From Micromonospora sp. NBC_00389 (GTDB lineage: Bacteria > Actinomycetota > Actinomycetes > Mycobacteriales > Micromonosporaceae): a DNA stretch of 64,000 bases. The notes below the pieces were generated by a model. It saw only the letters and a list, made by a program, of their open reading frames with translations, had not been told where the DNA came from and ran no database searches. Every line of letters begins with the position of its first letter. Within the stretch, counting starts at the first letter, position 1. This document shows, one piece after another, positions 34,410 through 43,906 of this stretch. Made by a program: the position numbers and the translations under genes. The stretch is from contig NZ_CP107947.1 of NCBI RefSeq assembly GCF_036059255.1, forward strand, positions 6,634,001-6,698,000, read 5' to 3'.

Positions 34410-35980
34410 CAGTTCCAGGCGCGCTCGAGGGCCAGCGCCAGCCGCCTGGTCCACTGCTCGGCCGTGCCCGTGATTCCGGGGTACTCGTCGGTGAAGTTAC
34501 CCCAGTCGACCTGCCAGGACAGGACCGTCTCGGCCGTGAAGGTATCGGCTTCGACGCCGAGTTCCGGTCGCATGAGCTGGCGGACGAGGGCCTGGTCGAC
34601 GGCGGTGTGTTCGGCGAGCAGGACGGCGTCGTAGAGGTCCTTGCCCTGTGGGTACATGTCGGTGGCAAGCCACAGCAGCTTCCACGCCAGTGCCAGCGAG
34701 GCGGGCGCGGCCAGCAACGGCTCGTCGACGTCGGGAAGTATCAGCACCTCCGGTGGGAGGGGCAGTTTCTCACCGAAGACGACATCGATCTGCACATGGC
34801 CGTCCGGTAGCTCCGGTGTGCTGAACGGGATGAGCAGGCGGCGTCCGTCAGCGCGTTCATACGTCCAGATGGCGGACTCGGTGATGCGGTCAGGTTGCAG
34901 GCTGGTACCGGGTGCGGCTCGGACGGCGGTCCTGATGTCATCGAGCATCGCGCGGGCCTCGGCGCTGTCGCTGGTGAGGGTGTGCGGGGTGACCACGAAA
35001 TCGAGGTCGCCCGGTTCTCGGGCGGCGTCGCCGACCCAGGCCGCCATGGTGACGCTGCCGCGCAGGACCAGATGCTGACCCCAGGGTGTCGCAGCGAGGG
35101 CTGCCAAGACCTGGTTCATGGCAGTGCGTCGAGCGTTGGTCCACAGCCGGCCGGTGGCCGCCACGAGGAAGTCGGGTTCACCGGCTCGGTAGGCGTTCGA
35201 GTACTGCTTGAGGGCGGGGTCGAAAGCCGCCCGCTGGCGGACCGTCGGGCTGGCAGGCAGCGGTTGGTAGGTCGGTGGGTAGTGCGGTGAGCCGGCCGGC
35301 GCGGACCTCATCCTGTCCTCGCGCTCCAGTGCCCAACCGCTCGCGCCCGACATGGGCAGGTCCAGCCAGCCCTGGTCATGGTGGACGTCACTGTCGAAGA
35401 CGACGTACTCCTGCTCCACCTTCGTGGGCGCGTGGCCCGCGGCCCGGAGGGTCTCGACAAGCTCCTCGAGCCGCTGCCGGGCAGTGGCCAGCCCAACACC
35501 GTGACAGCGCTGGTTGACGAACCGCTCCTGCACGCCGTCCGCGAACTCGCGGCGGGCGTTGTGTGACAGCCGCGCCCCGTGCGGCGCGACCAGATCGGTG
35601 AGAGCCACCAGATCCGCCACCGCCGTACTGGGTAGCAGCAGTTTGACGTGATGCTCGAAATACCGGCCACCCGGCTCGACTGCAGCCTGCTCATCCGACT
35701 GCGGTACGCCGACGCACCACGGCGCCGCCTCGATCTTTGAGCGGCACGGGTATATCCCCGCCTCGCGCAGTTCGCGTTGCCAACGCTGCACTGCGGCGTG
35801 CTGTTCGGCCAGATTGCCTCGGCCAGTCAGAGTGAGCATCGGTTGAGAGACGTACGCGCCACGATCGAGCACAATGTGGACCAACTTCACGCCATGCCGA
35901 CTGGCGAACGCCGACAGCTCCCCGCCCTGATGAGCGTGAACCGTAATGTGGATCTCGAAGTCCCCCGACACCTCAAGCAC
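34409..35980 (-). CDS. AbiEii-like nucleotidyltransferase 2 with a duplicated N-terminal domain
   Basis: 523 aa. Residues ~1-215 hold two related units of unknown family: the first begins DFEIHITVHA and runs to KIEAAPW, the second begins RYFEHHVKLLLP and runs to VEQEYVVFDSD. Residues ~270-523 are a nucleotidyltransferase of the same kind as the downstream gene: VLRGSVTMAAWVGDAAREPG followed by DLDFVV, and GKDLYDAVLLAEHTA. The fusion may add a substrate- or partner-binding module. First gene of the pair; possibly cotranscribed with the HIT gene. No antitoxin-like gene is adjacent. Confidence 0.7.
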   Translation of the reverse strand: MLEVSGDFEIHITVHAHQGGELSAFASRHGVKLVHIVLDRGAYVSQPMLTLTGRGNLAEQHAAVQRWQRELREAGIYPCRSKIEAAPWCVGVPQSDEQAAVEPGGRYFEHHVKLLLPSTAVADLVALTDLVAPHGARLSHNARREFADGVQERFVNQRCHGVGLATARQRLEELVETLRAAGHAPTKVEQEYVVFDSDVHHDQGWLDLPMSGASGWALEREDRMRSAPAGSPHYPPTYQPLPASPTVRQRAAFDPALKQYSNAYRAGEPDFLVAATGRLWTNARRTAMNQVLAALAATPWGQHLVLRGSVTMAAWVGDAAREPGDLDFVVTPHTLTSDSAEARAMLDDIRTAVRAAPGTSLQPDRITESAIWTYERADGRRLLIPFSTPELPDGHVQIDVVFGEKLPLPPEVLILPDVDEPLLAAPASLALAWKLLWLATDMYPQGKDLYDAVLLAEHTAVDQALVRQLMRPELGVEADTFTAETVLSWQVDWGNFTDEYPGITGTAEQWTRRLALALERAWN

Positions 35981-36164
35981 CGGCGGAGTCTATGGCACGG
36001 CCGTCGGGCCGGGAAACGGATTCCGCACGCCGCAGGCTATGGCTTTTGTCGGACTTCCAGGTCATCGATCGACGCAGCGTGTAGCCCGTGGGTGGTCGGC
36101 GGATAACGCTCTACGGCGCCGTAGCGCTTCTCCAAGCGTCGGTGGATCGAATAGCGCTCAGAGC

Positions 36165-38831
36165 TCATAGCCGATCGAGATCTAGCCTGGCCAGTTCCGT
36201 CCGGGACGAGATGCCCAGCTTCGGAAATGCCTTGTACAGGTGCTGCCCGATAGTGCGCGGGCTGAGCAGGAGGTGCGCGGCGATGTCGCGGTTGGTGACT
36301 CCGGTCGCGGCTAGGCGTACGACCTGCAACTCCTGGGCGGTCAGCGCGGTACCAGGATCGACGCGGCGCCGGTTGAGCGTCGCCTCGCCGGTGGCGCGTA
36401 GTTCGGCGGACGCCCGATCGGCCCACGGGCGCGCGCCGAGGCGGTCGAAGGCCTCGTGGGCCTGGCGGAGGTGGGGGCGGGCTTCCGCCTTGCGGCGCCG
36501 ACGACGCAGCCACTCGCCGTAGGCGAGTTGCGTTCTGGCCTGCTCGTAGGGCTGGGCGGCCAGGTCGTACAGCTTCAGGGCCTGGTTGAAGTGCTCTTCG
36601 GAGTCGCGCAGGAGTGCGTGGCAGCGTGCGACCAGGGCGGCCGCCCACGCTTCGCCGGACAGCGCGGTCCAGCGTTCGAGTTGCGCCACCGACTCCTGGA
36701 CGCGTTCCGGTGTGCCGAGCCGGATCGCGGCCTCGACCTCGTCGACGACGATCCGGCCGCCGAAGTGCGACGAGCCGCGGCGGTACGCCTGGAGGCGGTC
36801 GAGTGCCGCCTGATCGCGTCCCTGGGTCAGGTCGAGCATCGCCAGCGCCCATGTCGGGAGCAGGCCTACGGCCGGGGCATTGTGGGTGAGCGCGAACCTG
36901 ATGCCGTCCTCGGCCAGGGAGCGGCAGCGTTCCTCGTCTCCCTCGACGGCGGCGAGCCAGGCGAGCTGGCCGTGTAGTCCGGCGGCGGGGTGAGGTTGGC
37001 CGGTGTCCAACGCGATCTGGAGCGCCTCCTCGGCGTTGTTGCGCGCGTCCCGGTGGTGCCCGGCCATGATCTGGGTGTACGCGAGATGGTTGAGGGCGAA
37101 GGGGAGCAGCCGGATGCGGCCCTCGGCGCGACAGTGGGCGACCGCGGAGGTGACCAACTCGACAGCTTGGCTGAGGCGGCCGGTAACAAAGGCGGGGTTG
37201 GCCATCATCAGCTCCCCCTCGACGTTGGTCGGCGGTGGCTGCTGGAGGAAGTCGCTCAGTAGTGGGTACCCGGCCTCGAGATCGCCGCCGAAGATGAACC
37301 CGAGTCCGCGGGCGAGGCCGCCGAGACTGTCTTGTGGGGGAAGCTCAAGCCGGTCGAGCAGCCGCGACGCCTCCGCGGCCAGCGCGGGGTCACCGGCGGA
37401 CCAGACGTTGTGCGAGGCGGCCGCGAGCATGCGAGCGGCAGACCGGGGATCGGCCTCGGCGATGCGGGCAGCCCCGTCGATGAGGAACCGAGCCGCTCGC
37501 CGCGGCGACCCCTCGTCGAACGCCACCGCCGCCCTGACCTCGGCGAGCCGGGCCAAGGTCATGGCGTCGCCGGTCAGCTGCGCGGCGCGCTCACTCAGGT
37601 CCGCCGCACGGCTGGACTGGCCCGCCTCCTTGGCCGCCATCGCCGCCGCGGCCAACCGCCGGGCCATGTGATTCTGATCGGCGCTGAGCTGCGCGGAGCG
37701 CTCATAGGCCGTCGCCATGGCCGCGTAGCCGAGGCGGGCACCGGCCCGCTCGGCTGAATGTTCGAGGGTGTCGGCGATCTGCTCGTCCGGCCCGGTCGCC
37801 GCCAGGGCGAGGTGCCAGGCCCGCCGGTCGCCGCTCACGGTTCCGGCCAGTGCCCGATGGATCGCACGACGCTGTGAGGAGGGCACACCCTGGTAGGCGG
37901 CCGAACGCAGCAGCGGATGGCGGAAGCGCACGACACCGCCGGTGACCCTGACGAGCCCGGCCAGCTCGGCCGGCTCCATCGCTTCGGCGGGGATACCCAG
38001 CGCGCCGGCCGCGGGCAGCACGATCCCCAAAGCGCCGGTGTCCTCGGCGGCCGCCACCGCGAGCATCTTCCTGGTGGGTTCCACCAACCGGTGGATCTGG
38101 CCGGCGAAGGCATTCAGGAGCCGGTGTGTGAGCGGGAGCGGCCCGGCGATCTCGAACTCGCCCGCATAAGCGGCCTTGGACAACTCGATGAGAGCCAGCG
38201 GGTTGCCGTCAGCCTCCCTGAGCACCTGCTCTCGCAGATGGGCGGGAAGCCCGTCGTCGAGCAGGCGCTCGGCGTCGTCGCGCGCCAACCCGCCCAGACG
38301 CAGCTCCGGCAGGCCGGTGGTGGGGAAGGCGTCGTGATCGTCGCGCGCGGCGACCAGGAAGGCGACGCCCTCGGACTGCAACCGCCGCGACGCGAACACC
38401 AGCGCGGCGGCCGAGGCCTGGTCGAGCCATTGGGCGTCGTCGACGACAGCGAGCAGTGGTCGTTCCTCGGCCAGCTCCGACAACAGGCTGAGCGTAGCCA
38501 GCCCGACCAGGAACCTGTCGGCTTTCGCTACCGGCGCCAGGCCGAACGCCCCGCGCAAGGCCGCGGCCTGCGGTCCGGGAAGGGCGTCGAGCCGATCGAG
38601 AGCGGGGTGCAGCAGCAGGTGCAGGGCGGCGAAGGGCAGCTCGACGTCGGTCTCCACGCCGGCTCCGCGCAGCACGCTCGCCCCATCGGCGGCCCGCACG
38701 GCGTGGTCCAAGAGCGCGGACTTCCCCACACCGGGCTCGCCCTTGATCACCAGGACACCGCTGACGCCGGATCTCGCGTCGGCAAGGAGAGCCTCGATGG
38801 CTTTGATCTCCTCCGCCCGCCCCTGCAGCAT
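36165..38831 (-). CDS. LAL-type LuxR regulator (large ATP-binding)
   Basis: 888 aa from ATG 38831 (AGGGG 7 nt upstream; ATG 38846 is in frame). The N-terminal AAA domain has Walker A KGEPGVGKSALLDHA and Walker B LLAVVDDAQWLDQAS. A long TPR-like helical middle follows. The C-terminal LuxR helix-turn-helix is LTAQELQVVRLAATGVTNRDIAAHL and RTIGQHLYKAFPKLGISSR. LAL proteins are ATP- and ligand-dependent activators of metabolism or antibiotic genes. It is divergent from an SDR gene 107 nt away, its likely target. Confidence 0.92.
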   Translation of the reverse strand: MLQGRAEEIKAIEALLADARSGVSGVLVIKGEPGVGKSALLDHAVRAADGASVLRGAGVETDVELPFAALHLLLHPALDRLDALPGPQAAALRGAFGLAPVAKADRFLVGLATLSLLSELAEERPLLAVVDDAQWLDQASAAALVFASRRLQSEGVAFLVAARDDHDAFPTTGLPELRLGGLARDDAERLLDDGLPAHLREQVLREADGNPLALIELSKAAYAGEFEIAGPLPLTHRLLNAFAGQIHRLVEPTRKMLAVAAAEDTGALGIVLPAAGALGIPAEAMEPAELAGLVRVTGGVVRFRHPLLRSAAYQGVPSSQRRAIHRALAGTVSGDRRAWHLALAATGPDEQIADTLEHSAERAGARLGYAAMATAYERSAQLSADQNHMARRLAAAAMAAKEAGQSSRAADLSERAAQLTGDAMTLARLAEVRAAVAFDEGSPRRAARFLIDGAARIAEADPRSAARMLAAASHNVWSAGDPALAAEASRLLDRLELPPQDSLGGLARGLGFIFGGDLEAGYPLLSDFLQQPPPTNVEGELMMANPAFVTGRLSQAVELVTSAVAHCRAEGRIRLLPFALNHLAYTQIMAGHHRDARNNAEEALQIALDTGQPHPAAGLHGQLAWLAAVEGDEERCRSLAEDGIRFALTHNAPAVGLLPTWALAMLDLTQGRDQAALDRLQAYRRGSSHFGGRIVVDEVEAAIRLGTPERVQESVAQLERWTALSGEAWAAALVARCHALLRDSEEHFNQALKLYDLAAQPYEQARTQLAYGEWLRRRRRKAEARPHLRQAHEAFDRLGARPWADRASAELRATGEATLNRRRVDPGTALTAQELQVVRLAATGVTNRDIAAHLLLSPRTIGQHLYKAFPKLGISSRTELARLDLDRL

Positions 38832-38938
38832 CCTGTTTCCCCTCATACCTAGGACGAATCGTGAGTCACCTTACTCATTCCTTCGGCCGCGCCCGGACCT
38901 AGCGTTCCGTGCAGTTGATCTGAACCAAGGAGTGCGGC

Positions 38939-39700
38939 ATGACTGCTCTGAACGGCAAGACCGCCCTGGTGACCGGTGCCTCGCGCGGCATCGGCAGGGC
39001 GATCGCACTGCGGCTGGCCGTTGACGGTGCCCTGGTCGCGGTGCACTACGGCAACAACGATGAGGCAGCCAAGCAAACAGTGAGCGAGATCGAGCAAGTC
39101 GGCGGGCGGGCGTTCCCCATCCGCGCCGAGCTGGGCAAGTCAGGTGACGTGGACACCCTCTTCGCGGGACTGAAGTACGGCCTGGCGGGACGGCCGTTGG
39201 ACGTCCTGGTCAACAATGCCGCGCTGAGCTCGGCTGGATCGCTGGCGGAGACCACTGCCGAGACGTACGACCGGCTGTTCGCGGTCAACGTCAAGGCGCC
39301 GTTCTTCATCATCCAACGGGCTCTGCCGATGATGGCCGACGGTGGGCGCATCATCAACCTCTCCTCGGCGGCGACCCGGGTCGCCCAGCCCGAGCTGGCC
39401 TATGCCATGAGCAAGGGCGCGATCAACGCGCTGAGCCGCAGCCTGGCGCAGGCAGTCGGCACGCGCGGCATCACCGTCAACGCCGTGGCTCCCGGGCCGA
39501 CCGTGACCGAGTCGTCAGGCTGGATGGTTTCCACTCCGGAGGTGGAGGCTCGGCTCGGCGCGGCCAACGCCCTCAACCGTGTCGGCCTGCCGGCGGACAT
39601 CGCGGCGGTGATCGCCTTCCTGGCTTCCGACGATGCCCGCTGGGTCACCGGCGACGTGCTGGACGTGACCGGCGGCTGCTTCCTCGGCGCTCGGATCTGA
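38939..39700 (+). CDS. Short-chain dehydrogenase/reductase (FabG-like)
   Basis: 253 aa, ATG 38939 with AGGAG about 7 nt upstream. The classical SDR motifs are complete: TGASRGIG, NNAA in place of NNAG, Ser in INLSSAATR, YAMSK, and the PGPTVTE loop. GDVLDVTGGCFLG at the end is typical of ketoreductase-like members. It is divergent from the LAL regulator and probably controlled by it. The substrate is unknown. Confidence 0.9.
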   Translation: MTALNGKTALVTGASRGIGRAIALRLAVDGALVAVHYGNNDEAAKQTVSEIEQVGGRAFPIRAELGKSGDVDTLFAGLKYGLAGRPLDVLVNNAALSSAGSLAETTAETYDRLFAVNVKAPFFIIQRALPMMADGGRIINLSSAATRVAQPELAYAMSKGAINALSRSLAQAVGTRGITVNAVAPGPTVTESSGWMVSTPEVEARLGAANALNRVGLPADIAAVIAFLASDDARWVTGDVLDVTGGCFLGARI

Positions 39701-40138
39701 GCTGCAGATACAGCGTGGCGATCCAGCTCATCGAGTGATGTCCCCGATCACGGGCTGACTCCGGACTGGCCGACCTGGTCGTGTCGTTCGCCGTCGCGGG
39801 CGTCACCCCCGACTATGCGCTGCCGTGTCAGCGATTGCGGCCGCAAGACTATTAAAGGGAACACAGCACATGACAGACCCGGATATCCGATGCGGATTCG
39901 CGGCGGCTCTTAGACGTCTTCTGGACCCCGATTGGCCACGCAATCGACGGCTGGCACCGAGCCCGTGTCCTGGAGTGCCGTACGCCCGCCCTCCGCCCAC
40001 AACTCCCGACGATCAGTCCCGGCAGCCGAGCCGTTGTCGTTCCTCCCCGAGGATTCGGCCGTGGCCCGTTTACCAGGACCGCATTCCATCATCCGTCCGC
40101 TCATTGGAATTTCGTACCAGATTCAAAGGAGCACGAAC
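39701..40138. other. Intergenic region of 438 nt, no supported gene
   Basis: A short frame from ATG 39870, with AAAGGGAA upstream, starts plausibly (MTDPDIRCGFAAALRRLLDPDW) but degrades into low-quality Pro/Arg-rich sequence after ~30 codons. It may be a frameshifted gene relic. The last 20 nt carry AGGAG for the gene at 40139. No clear terminator was found after the SDR. Confidence 0.4.
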
Positions 40139-40597
40139 GTGTCCGTCACGTTTTCCGATCAGGACAAGCTAACCATGCGGACCGCCGCGTACGGCGCCGT
40201 CACGCTGCTGGCCGCCGCCGGTGCGGCCGGCTCGCCTCACAAGATCGCCACCGCCGGCTCCATCGCCCTGGCCTCCGCGACCGGCCCGATCGGGCACGTA
40301 CTCGCCGAGAAGTCCACCGGCGCCAACCTGAACGGCAAGTCCGTCGCCGACATCGCCGACCACGTGCTGCCAGCCCTGACGGCAGCCATGAGCCTGCTCA
40401 AGATGCAGGCTCCGGCAGAGGCCGACAACTTCCACAGCACCGTCATGATCGCCCTCGAAGCAGCCACCCGGACCCAGCCGGGCGAGCCCAGCCCCACCGT
40501 GGCCGAGATGACTCGCAAGATCATCGGAGCGCTCGACGCCGCTTCGGCCACGACGCCCGAGGTGACCGCCGCCGACAACGGGGGGTCGGTCGCATGA
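40139..40597 (+). CDS. Small protein coupled to a DrrAB-type exporter
   Basis: 152 aa from GTG 40139 (AGGAG 7 nt upstream). It has a hydrophobic Ala/Gly-rich N-terminal half (TAAYGAVTLLAAAGAAGSPH, IALASATGPIGHVLAEKS) and a helical C-terminal half without cysteines. No known domain is recognised. The stop overlaps the ATPase ATG (ATGA), so it is the first gene of the exporter operon. It could be a regulator, tolerance protein or accessory subunit. Confidence 0.7.
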   Translation: MSVTFSDQDKLTMRTAAYGAVTLLAAAGAAGSPHKIATAGSIALASATGPIGHVLAEKSTGANLNGKSVADIADHVLPALTAAMSLLKMQAPAEADNFHSTVMIALEAATRTQPGEPSPTVAEMTRKIIGALDAASATTPEVTAADNGGSVA

Positions 40598-41535
40598 CGA
40601 CGTCAGCGATTGCAGTTTCAGGGCTACGGAAAGCCTTCGGGGACAAGGTGGTGCTCGATGGCATCGATCTGGATGTGCGTGCGGGCACGGTGTTTTCCCT
40701 GCTCGGTCCGAATGGGGCGGGTAAGACCACGACGGTGAACGTGTTGACCACGTTGATGAAGGCCGACGCCGGGACGGTTCGGGTTGCCGGGCATGATGTC
40801 GCGACCGAGACCAAGGCGGTGCGGGCGGCGATCGGGGTCACCGGTCAGTTCGCGGCGGTGGACGAGCTGCTGACGGGGCAGGAAAACCTGCAGCTGATGG
40901 CGGACCTGAAGCGTCTGGGCTCTACCGCCGGCCGGCGGGTCGTCACCGACCTGCTGGAACGCTTCGACCTGGCCGAGTCGGCGCTGAAGCCGGTGTCCAC
41001 CTATTCCGGGGGTATGCGCCGCAAGCTGGACCTGGCGATGACCCTGGTCGGCAAGCCCCGCATCATCTTCCTGGACGAGCCGACGACGGGACTGGACCCG
41101 CGCAGCCGCCGAACGATGTGGGACATCGTCCGCGAACTGGTCACCGACGGCGTCACCATCTTCCTCACCACCCAGTACCTCGAGGAAGCCGACCAGCTCG
41201 CCGACCGGATCGCCGTCCTCGACCAGGGCCGCCTGGTCGCCCAGGGCACCCCCGACGACCTCAAAGCCCAGGTCCCCGGCAGCCACGTCCGACTCCGCTT
41301 CACCACCGCCGGCGAACTCGACGCGGCCGCGCGGGTCCTCACCGACTCCACCCGCGACAACGAAGCACTGACCCTGCGAGTGCCCAGCGACGGCGGAACC
41401 AAGTCACTGCGGGCCCTGCTCGACAGGCTCGACGAAAACACGATCAACGCCGAAGCGTTCTCCGTGCACACCCCAGACCTCGATGACGTTTTCCTCGCCC
41501 TGACCGGCCGCACCACGGAGGTAGCAGCGAAATGA
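40594..41535 (+). CDS. DrrA-like drug-export ABC ATPase
   Basis: 313 aa. Walker A SLLGPNGAGKTTTVNVL, signature STYSGGMRRKLDLAM, Walker B IIFLDEPTTGLDPRSRR, H-loop FLTTQYLEEADQLADR. The C-terminal ~90 residues (HVRLRFTTAGELDAAARVL to FSVHTPDLDDVFLALTG) are the DrrA-specific extension of daunorubicin-resistance exporters. It is coupled to the permease gene by ATGA. Because the permease is interrupted, this ATPase is probably without its partner. Confidence 0.93.
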   Translation: MTTSAIAVSGLRKAFGDKVVLDGIDLDVRAGTVFSLLGPNGAGKTTTVNVLTTLMKADAGTVRVAGHDVATETKAVRAAIGVTGQFAAVDELLTGQENLQLMADLKRLGSTAGRRVVTDLLERFDLAESALKPVSTYSGGMRRKLDLAMTLVGKPRIIFLDEPTTGLDPRSRRTMWDIVRELVTDGVTIFLTTQYLEEADQLADRIAVLDQGRLVAQGTPDDLKAQVPGSHVRLRFTTAGELDAAARVLTDSTRDNEALTLRVPSDGGTKSLRALLDRLDENTINAEAFSVHTPDLDDVFLALTGRTTEVAAK

Positions 41536-41892
41536 GCACCCCATCCCACTCGATGGTCATGTTGCGCCGCAACTTCAAACACATCGCCCGGAACCCCACC
41601 TCAGTCTTCAATGCCGTCCTGATGCCCATCGTGCTCATGTTGATGTTCGTGTACATGTTCGGAGACGCCTTCAACGTCGGCGTCGACTACATCGACTACG
41701 CCACACCCGGGCTGATGCTGCTGGCCGTGTGTTACGGGCTGGGGGCCACCGCCACGGCGGTGAACTCCGACATGACCAAAGGCATCATCAACCGGTTCAA
41801 GGTCATGGACGTCTCCCGCGGTGCGGTACTGACCGGTCACGTCATCGCCAGCCTGCTGACCAACCTGATCGCCATCGGATCCCTCCTCGGGG
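41532..41892 (+). pseudogene. DrrB-like permease, 5' part (split by ISAs1)
   Basis: Encodes the N-terminal ~120 residues of an ABC-2 permease: FKHIARNPTSVFNAVLMPIV, LMLMFVYMFGDAFNVG, GLMLLAVCYGLGATATAV, TKGIINRFKVMDVSRGAVL, ending NLIAIGSLLG. The coding sequence stops matching exactly at the 10-bp target duplication. Joining this part to 43269-43657, counting the duplication once, restores a 750-nt frame of 249 aa. The interruption is therefore clean and probably recent. Confidence 0.93.
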
Positions 41893-43258
41893 CAGGGCTC
41901 CGGCAAGGTAGTCATATGCCGGACTTCAGGTGAGTCCGAGGAGTTGTAGCGGTCGGTAGGGGTTTCGGCTGTTGCGGCGGAGGGCTTGGGCGATGGTGGT
42001 GATGCCGGCGAGGCGGAGCAGGCTGATCGCGGTGTTGCGCAGGGTGGCCATTGCGCGGGGTGCGTTGCGGGTGCGCAGGCGGCTGGCGTCTTCGCCGTAG
42101 GTGGTGTCGCGGATGTGGTGCAGGGTTTCGATGGCCCAGTGTCCGCGTAGCCCGTCGGCCAGGTCGGCGGGGTTGGCCTGGGCGGCGGTCAGGTTGGTGA
42201 TGGCGTAGACGGTGACGGTGGACCAGCGGCCGGTGCTCAGGTTGAGTCGGCGGCGGCGGATCCGCAGGGCTTGGACGGCGTGTGGGAAGTCCAGGGCGAG
42301 CGGCCCGGTGCAGGTGACCGCTTGTAGACGGCGGATGTCGTAGCGGCCGTGGCCGCGTTCGCCGGTCTCGTCTTGGACCGGGACCTTCGTCCAGGGCAGG
42401 GCTTTGAGCTGCCGATACAGACGCGGCTGGTTCTTCTTCACGGTGAACAGGTAGCCGGCGTGCTTGGTCTCGGCGAGCCAGCGGGCATGCTCGCGTTGGG
42501 TGTGTAACGCATCAGCGGTGACGAGCGCCGCGCTCAGGTCGAGGGCGGCCAGCAGCGGCTGGAAGCGGGTGATCTCATTGGTCTTGCCGGCCACGTCGAC
42601 TTGGGCGAGGACCGCCCCGGTGCGTTGGTCCAGCACGGCCAGCAGGTGCACCTGCGCTCCGGCCGGTCCGCTGCCCCGCAGGGTTTTGCCGTCCACGCTG
42701 TACACACGCCGCCCGGTCGGGGTTCCTGCCGCCGGCCCGGAGGCGATGAGCCACCGGCCGACCGCGTCGTCCAGGGCGTCGGCGTCGACGCCAGCCAGGA
42801 TCCGCCGGAATGTGGACTCGTCCGGCGCCCGATACACCCCGGTGAGCGGGTCTCGGAACACGCCCAACTCGGCGAGGACCTGCTGCGGGACGTCGCCGGC
42901 CCATTCGGCGACGGCCGCCGCGGACCGGGCGCCGGTCAACACCGCCGCGACCGCGGCGGCCAGGACCCCGGGCAGCGCATGGACGACACCGCGAGGGTCT
43001 CGCCGGTCCGGCACCTGCCTCAACGCCGTGACCAAGCTCGTCCGGCCGCCTGTCAACGGCTCGTCCAAGCGGTCCGCGTGCACGGCCAACACGTCAATCA
43101 GCGATGATGTTCCCAACGGGCGCGGTCCTCTTTGATCTTCCCAGCTTCGACACCTGGATGATCATCGAAAGGCCGCGCCTGTCCTCATACCGTGATGATC
43201 AGGAGCGTCTGCACTCAAACGGCCAGACCGGTCATATCGCTACCTTGCCGGAGCCCTG
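41893..43258 (-). mobile_element. ISAs1-family insertion sequence inside the drrB-like gene
   Basis: 1366 bp with perfect 19-bp terminal inverted repeats: CAGGGCTCCGGCAAGGTAG at 41893-41911 and its reverse complement at 43240-43258. It is flanked by a perfect 10-bp direct repeat CTCCTCGGGG (41883-41892 and 43259-43268), within the 8-10 bp duplications of this family. One full-length transposase gene is inside. Confidence 0.95.
41926..43116 (-). CDS. ISAs1-family transposase
   Basis: 396 aa from TTG 43116 (AGGA 9 nt upstream). The DDE_Tnp_ISAs1 features are [12 protein letters not shown] (first Asp), [18 protein letters not shown] (second Asp), [16 protein letters not shown] and [23 protein letters not shown] (Glu). 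It ends [14 protein letters not shown], typical of the family. It is complete, so the element is probably active. Confidence 0.93.
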   Translation of the reverse strand: MGTSSLIDVLAVHADRLDEPLTGGRTSLVTALRQVPDRRDPRGVVHALPGVLAAAVAAVLTGARSAAAVAEWAGDVPQQVLAELGVFRDPLTGVYRAPDESTFRRILAGVDADALDDAVGRWLIASGPAAGTPTGRRVYSVDGKTLRGSGPAGAQVHLLAVLDQRTGAVLAQVDVAGKTNEITRFQPLLAALDLSAALVTADALHTQREHARWLAETKHAGYLFTVKKNQPRLYRQLKALPWTKVPVQDETGERGHGRYDIRRLQAVTCTGPLALDFPHAVQALRIRRRRLNLSTGRWSTVTVYAITNLTAAQANPADLADGLRGHWAIETLHHIRDTTYGEDASRLRTRNAPRAMATLRNTAISLLRLAGITTIAQALRRNSRNPYRPLQLLGLT

Positions 43259-43657
43259 CTCCTCGGGGTGGCTTTCCTGCTGGGATTCAACCCGTCGGCG
43301 AGTTCCCTCGACTGGCTCGCCGTGCTCGGCATCATCGTGCTGCTCGGGTTCGCGGCCGGTTGGCTCACCGTCGCCCTCGGACTGTTCGCCAAGTCCCCAG
43401 AAACCGCCGGCCTGGCCGCCGTGCCACTGGTCATGCTGCCGTTCTTCAGCAGCGCGATCGTCCCGGCGGAGAAGATGGGGCCGGGCCTCCGGCAGTTCGC
43501 CGAATACCAGCCCTTCACGTCGATCATCGAAACCCTCCGCGGGTTGCTCAACGGCACACCAACCACCAGCACCACGATCACCGCCATCACCTGGTGCATC
43601 GGCATCGCACTCATCGGATACCTCTGGGCAGGCTCCACCTTCAAGAAGCGCGCGTGA
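43259..43657 (+). pseudogene. DrrB-like permease, 3' part (split by ISAs1)
   Basis: After the second copy of the duplication the frame continues as GVAFLLGFNPSASSLDWLAVL, then three more membrane segments with LGLFAKSPETAGLAAVPLVMLPFFSSA and FQ-type ABC-2 signature residues, ending YLWAGSTFKKRA. It cannot be translated from the original start while the IS is present. Confidence 0.92.
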
Positions 43658-43696
43658 CCGGGACCAACTGACTCCAGCTCGTCTGAGTGCCTTCCA

Positions 43697-43734
43697 GCGC
43701 CGCCTCTGCGAACTTCGTTTCGCCGAGGCGGCGC
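43697..43734 (+). terminator. Hairpin terminator of the exporter operon
   Basis: GCGCCGCCTC (43697-43706) pairs fully with GAGGCGGCGC (43725-43734), 40 nt after the permease stop. Confidence 0.65.
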
Positions 43735-43877
43735 CGAACTGTCTGCTCGATCCGGCCTGCCCAGAACATCCAGCATCGCCACGTGGCGTTCGTCGCCTGC
43801 GCGGCACATCGACCGTCGAGTGGTTGACATGGTCACGACCATGCGGAGGACCGAGGGCGTCAATACTTTGCCCTTGC

Positions 43878-43906
43878 GCTAAGTATCGCGGCAAGCAATG
43901 CTTAGC
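43878..43906 (+). promoter_or_regulatory. Inverted repeat over the ArsR-family start
   Basis: GCTAAG-N17-CTTAGC spans the start codon at 43898. TAAGTA within the left arm resembles a -10 box. It is a plausible autorepression site for the ArsR-family protein. Confidence 0.4.

Noticed and set aside
36111-36124. 14-bp palindrome CTACGGCGCCGTAG after the LAL gene as an operator
   Set aside because: It lies downstream of one gene and 130 nt upstream of another without promoter elements; it may be a weak terminator or chance.
39870-40172. Possible small gene upstream of the DrrAB operon
   Set aside because: Only the first ~30 codons look plausible; the rest is Pro/Arg-rich and overlaps the supported start at 40139.
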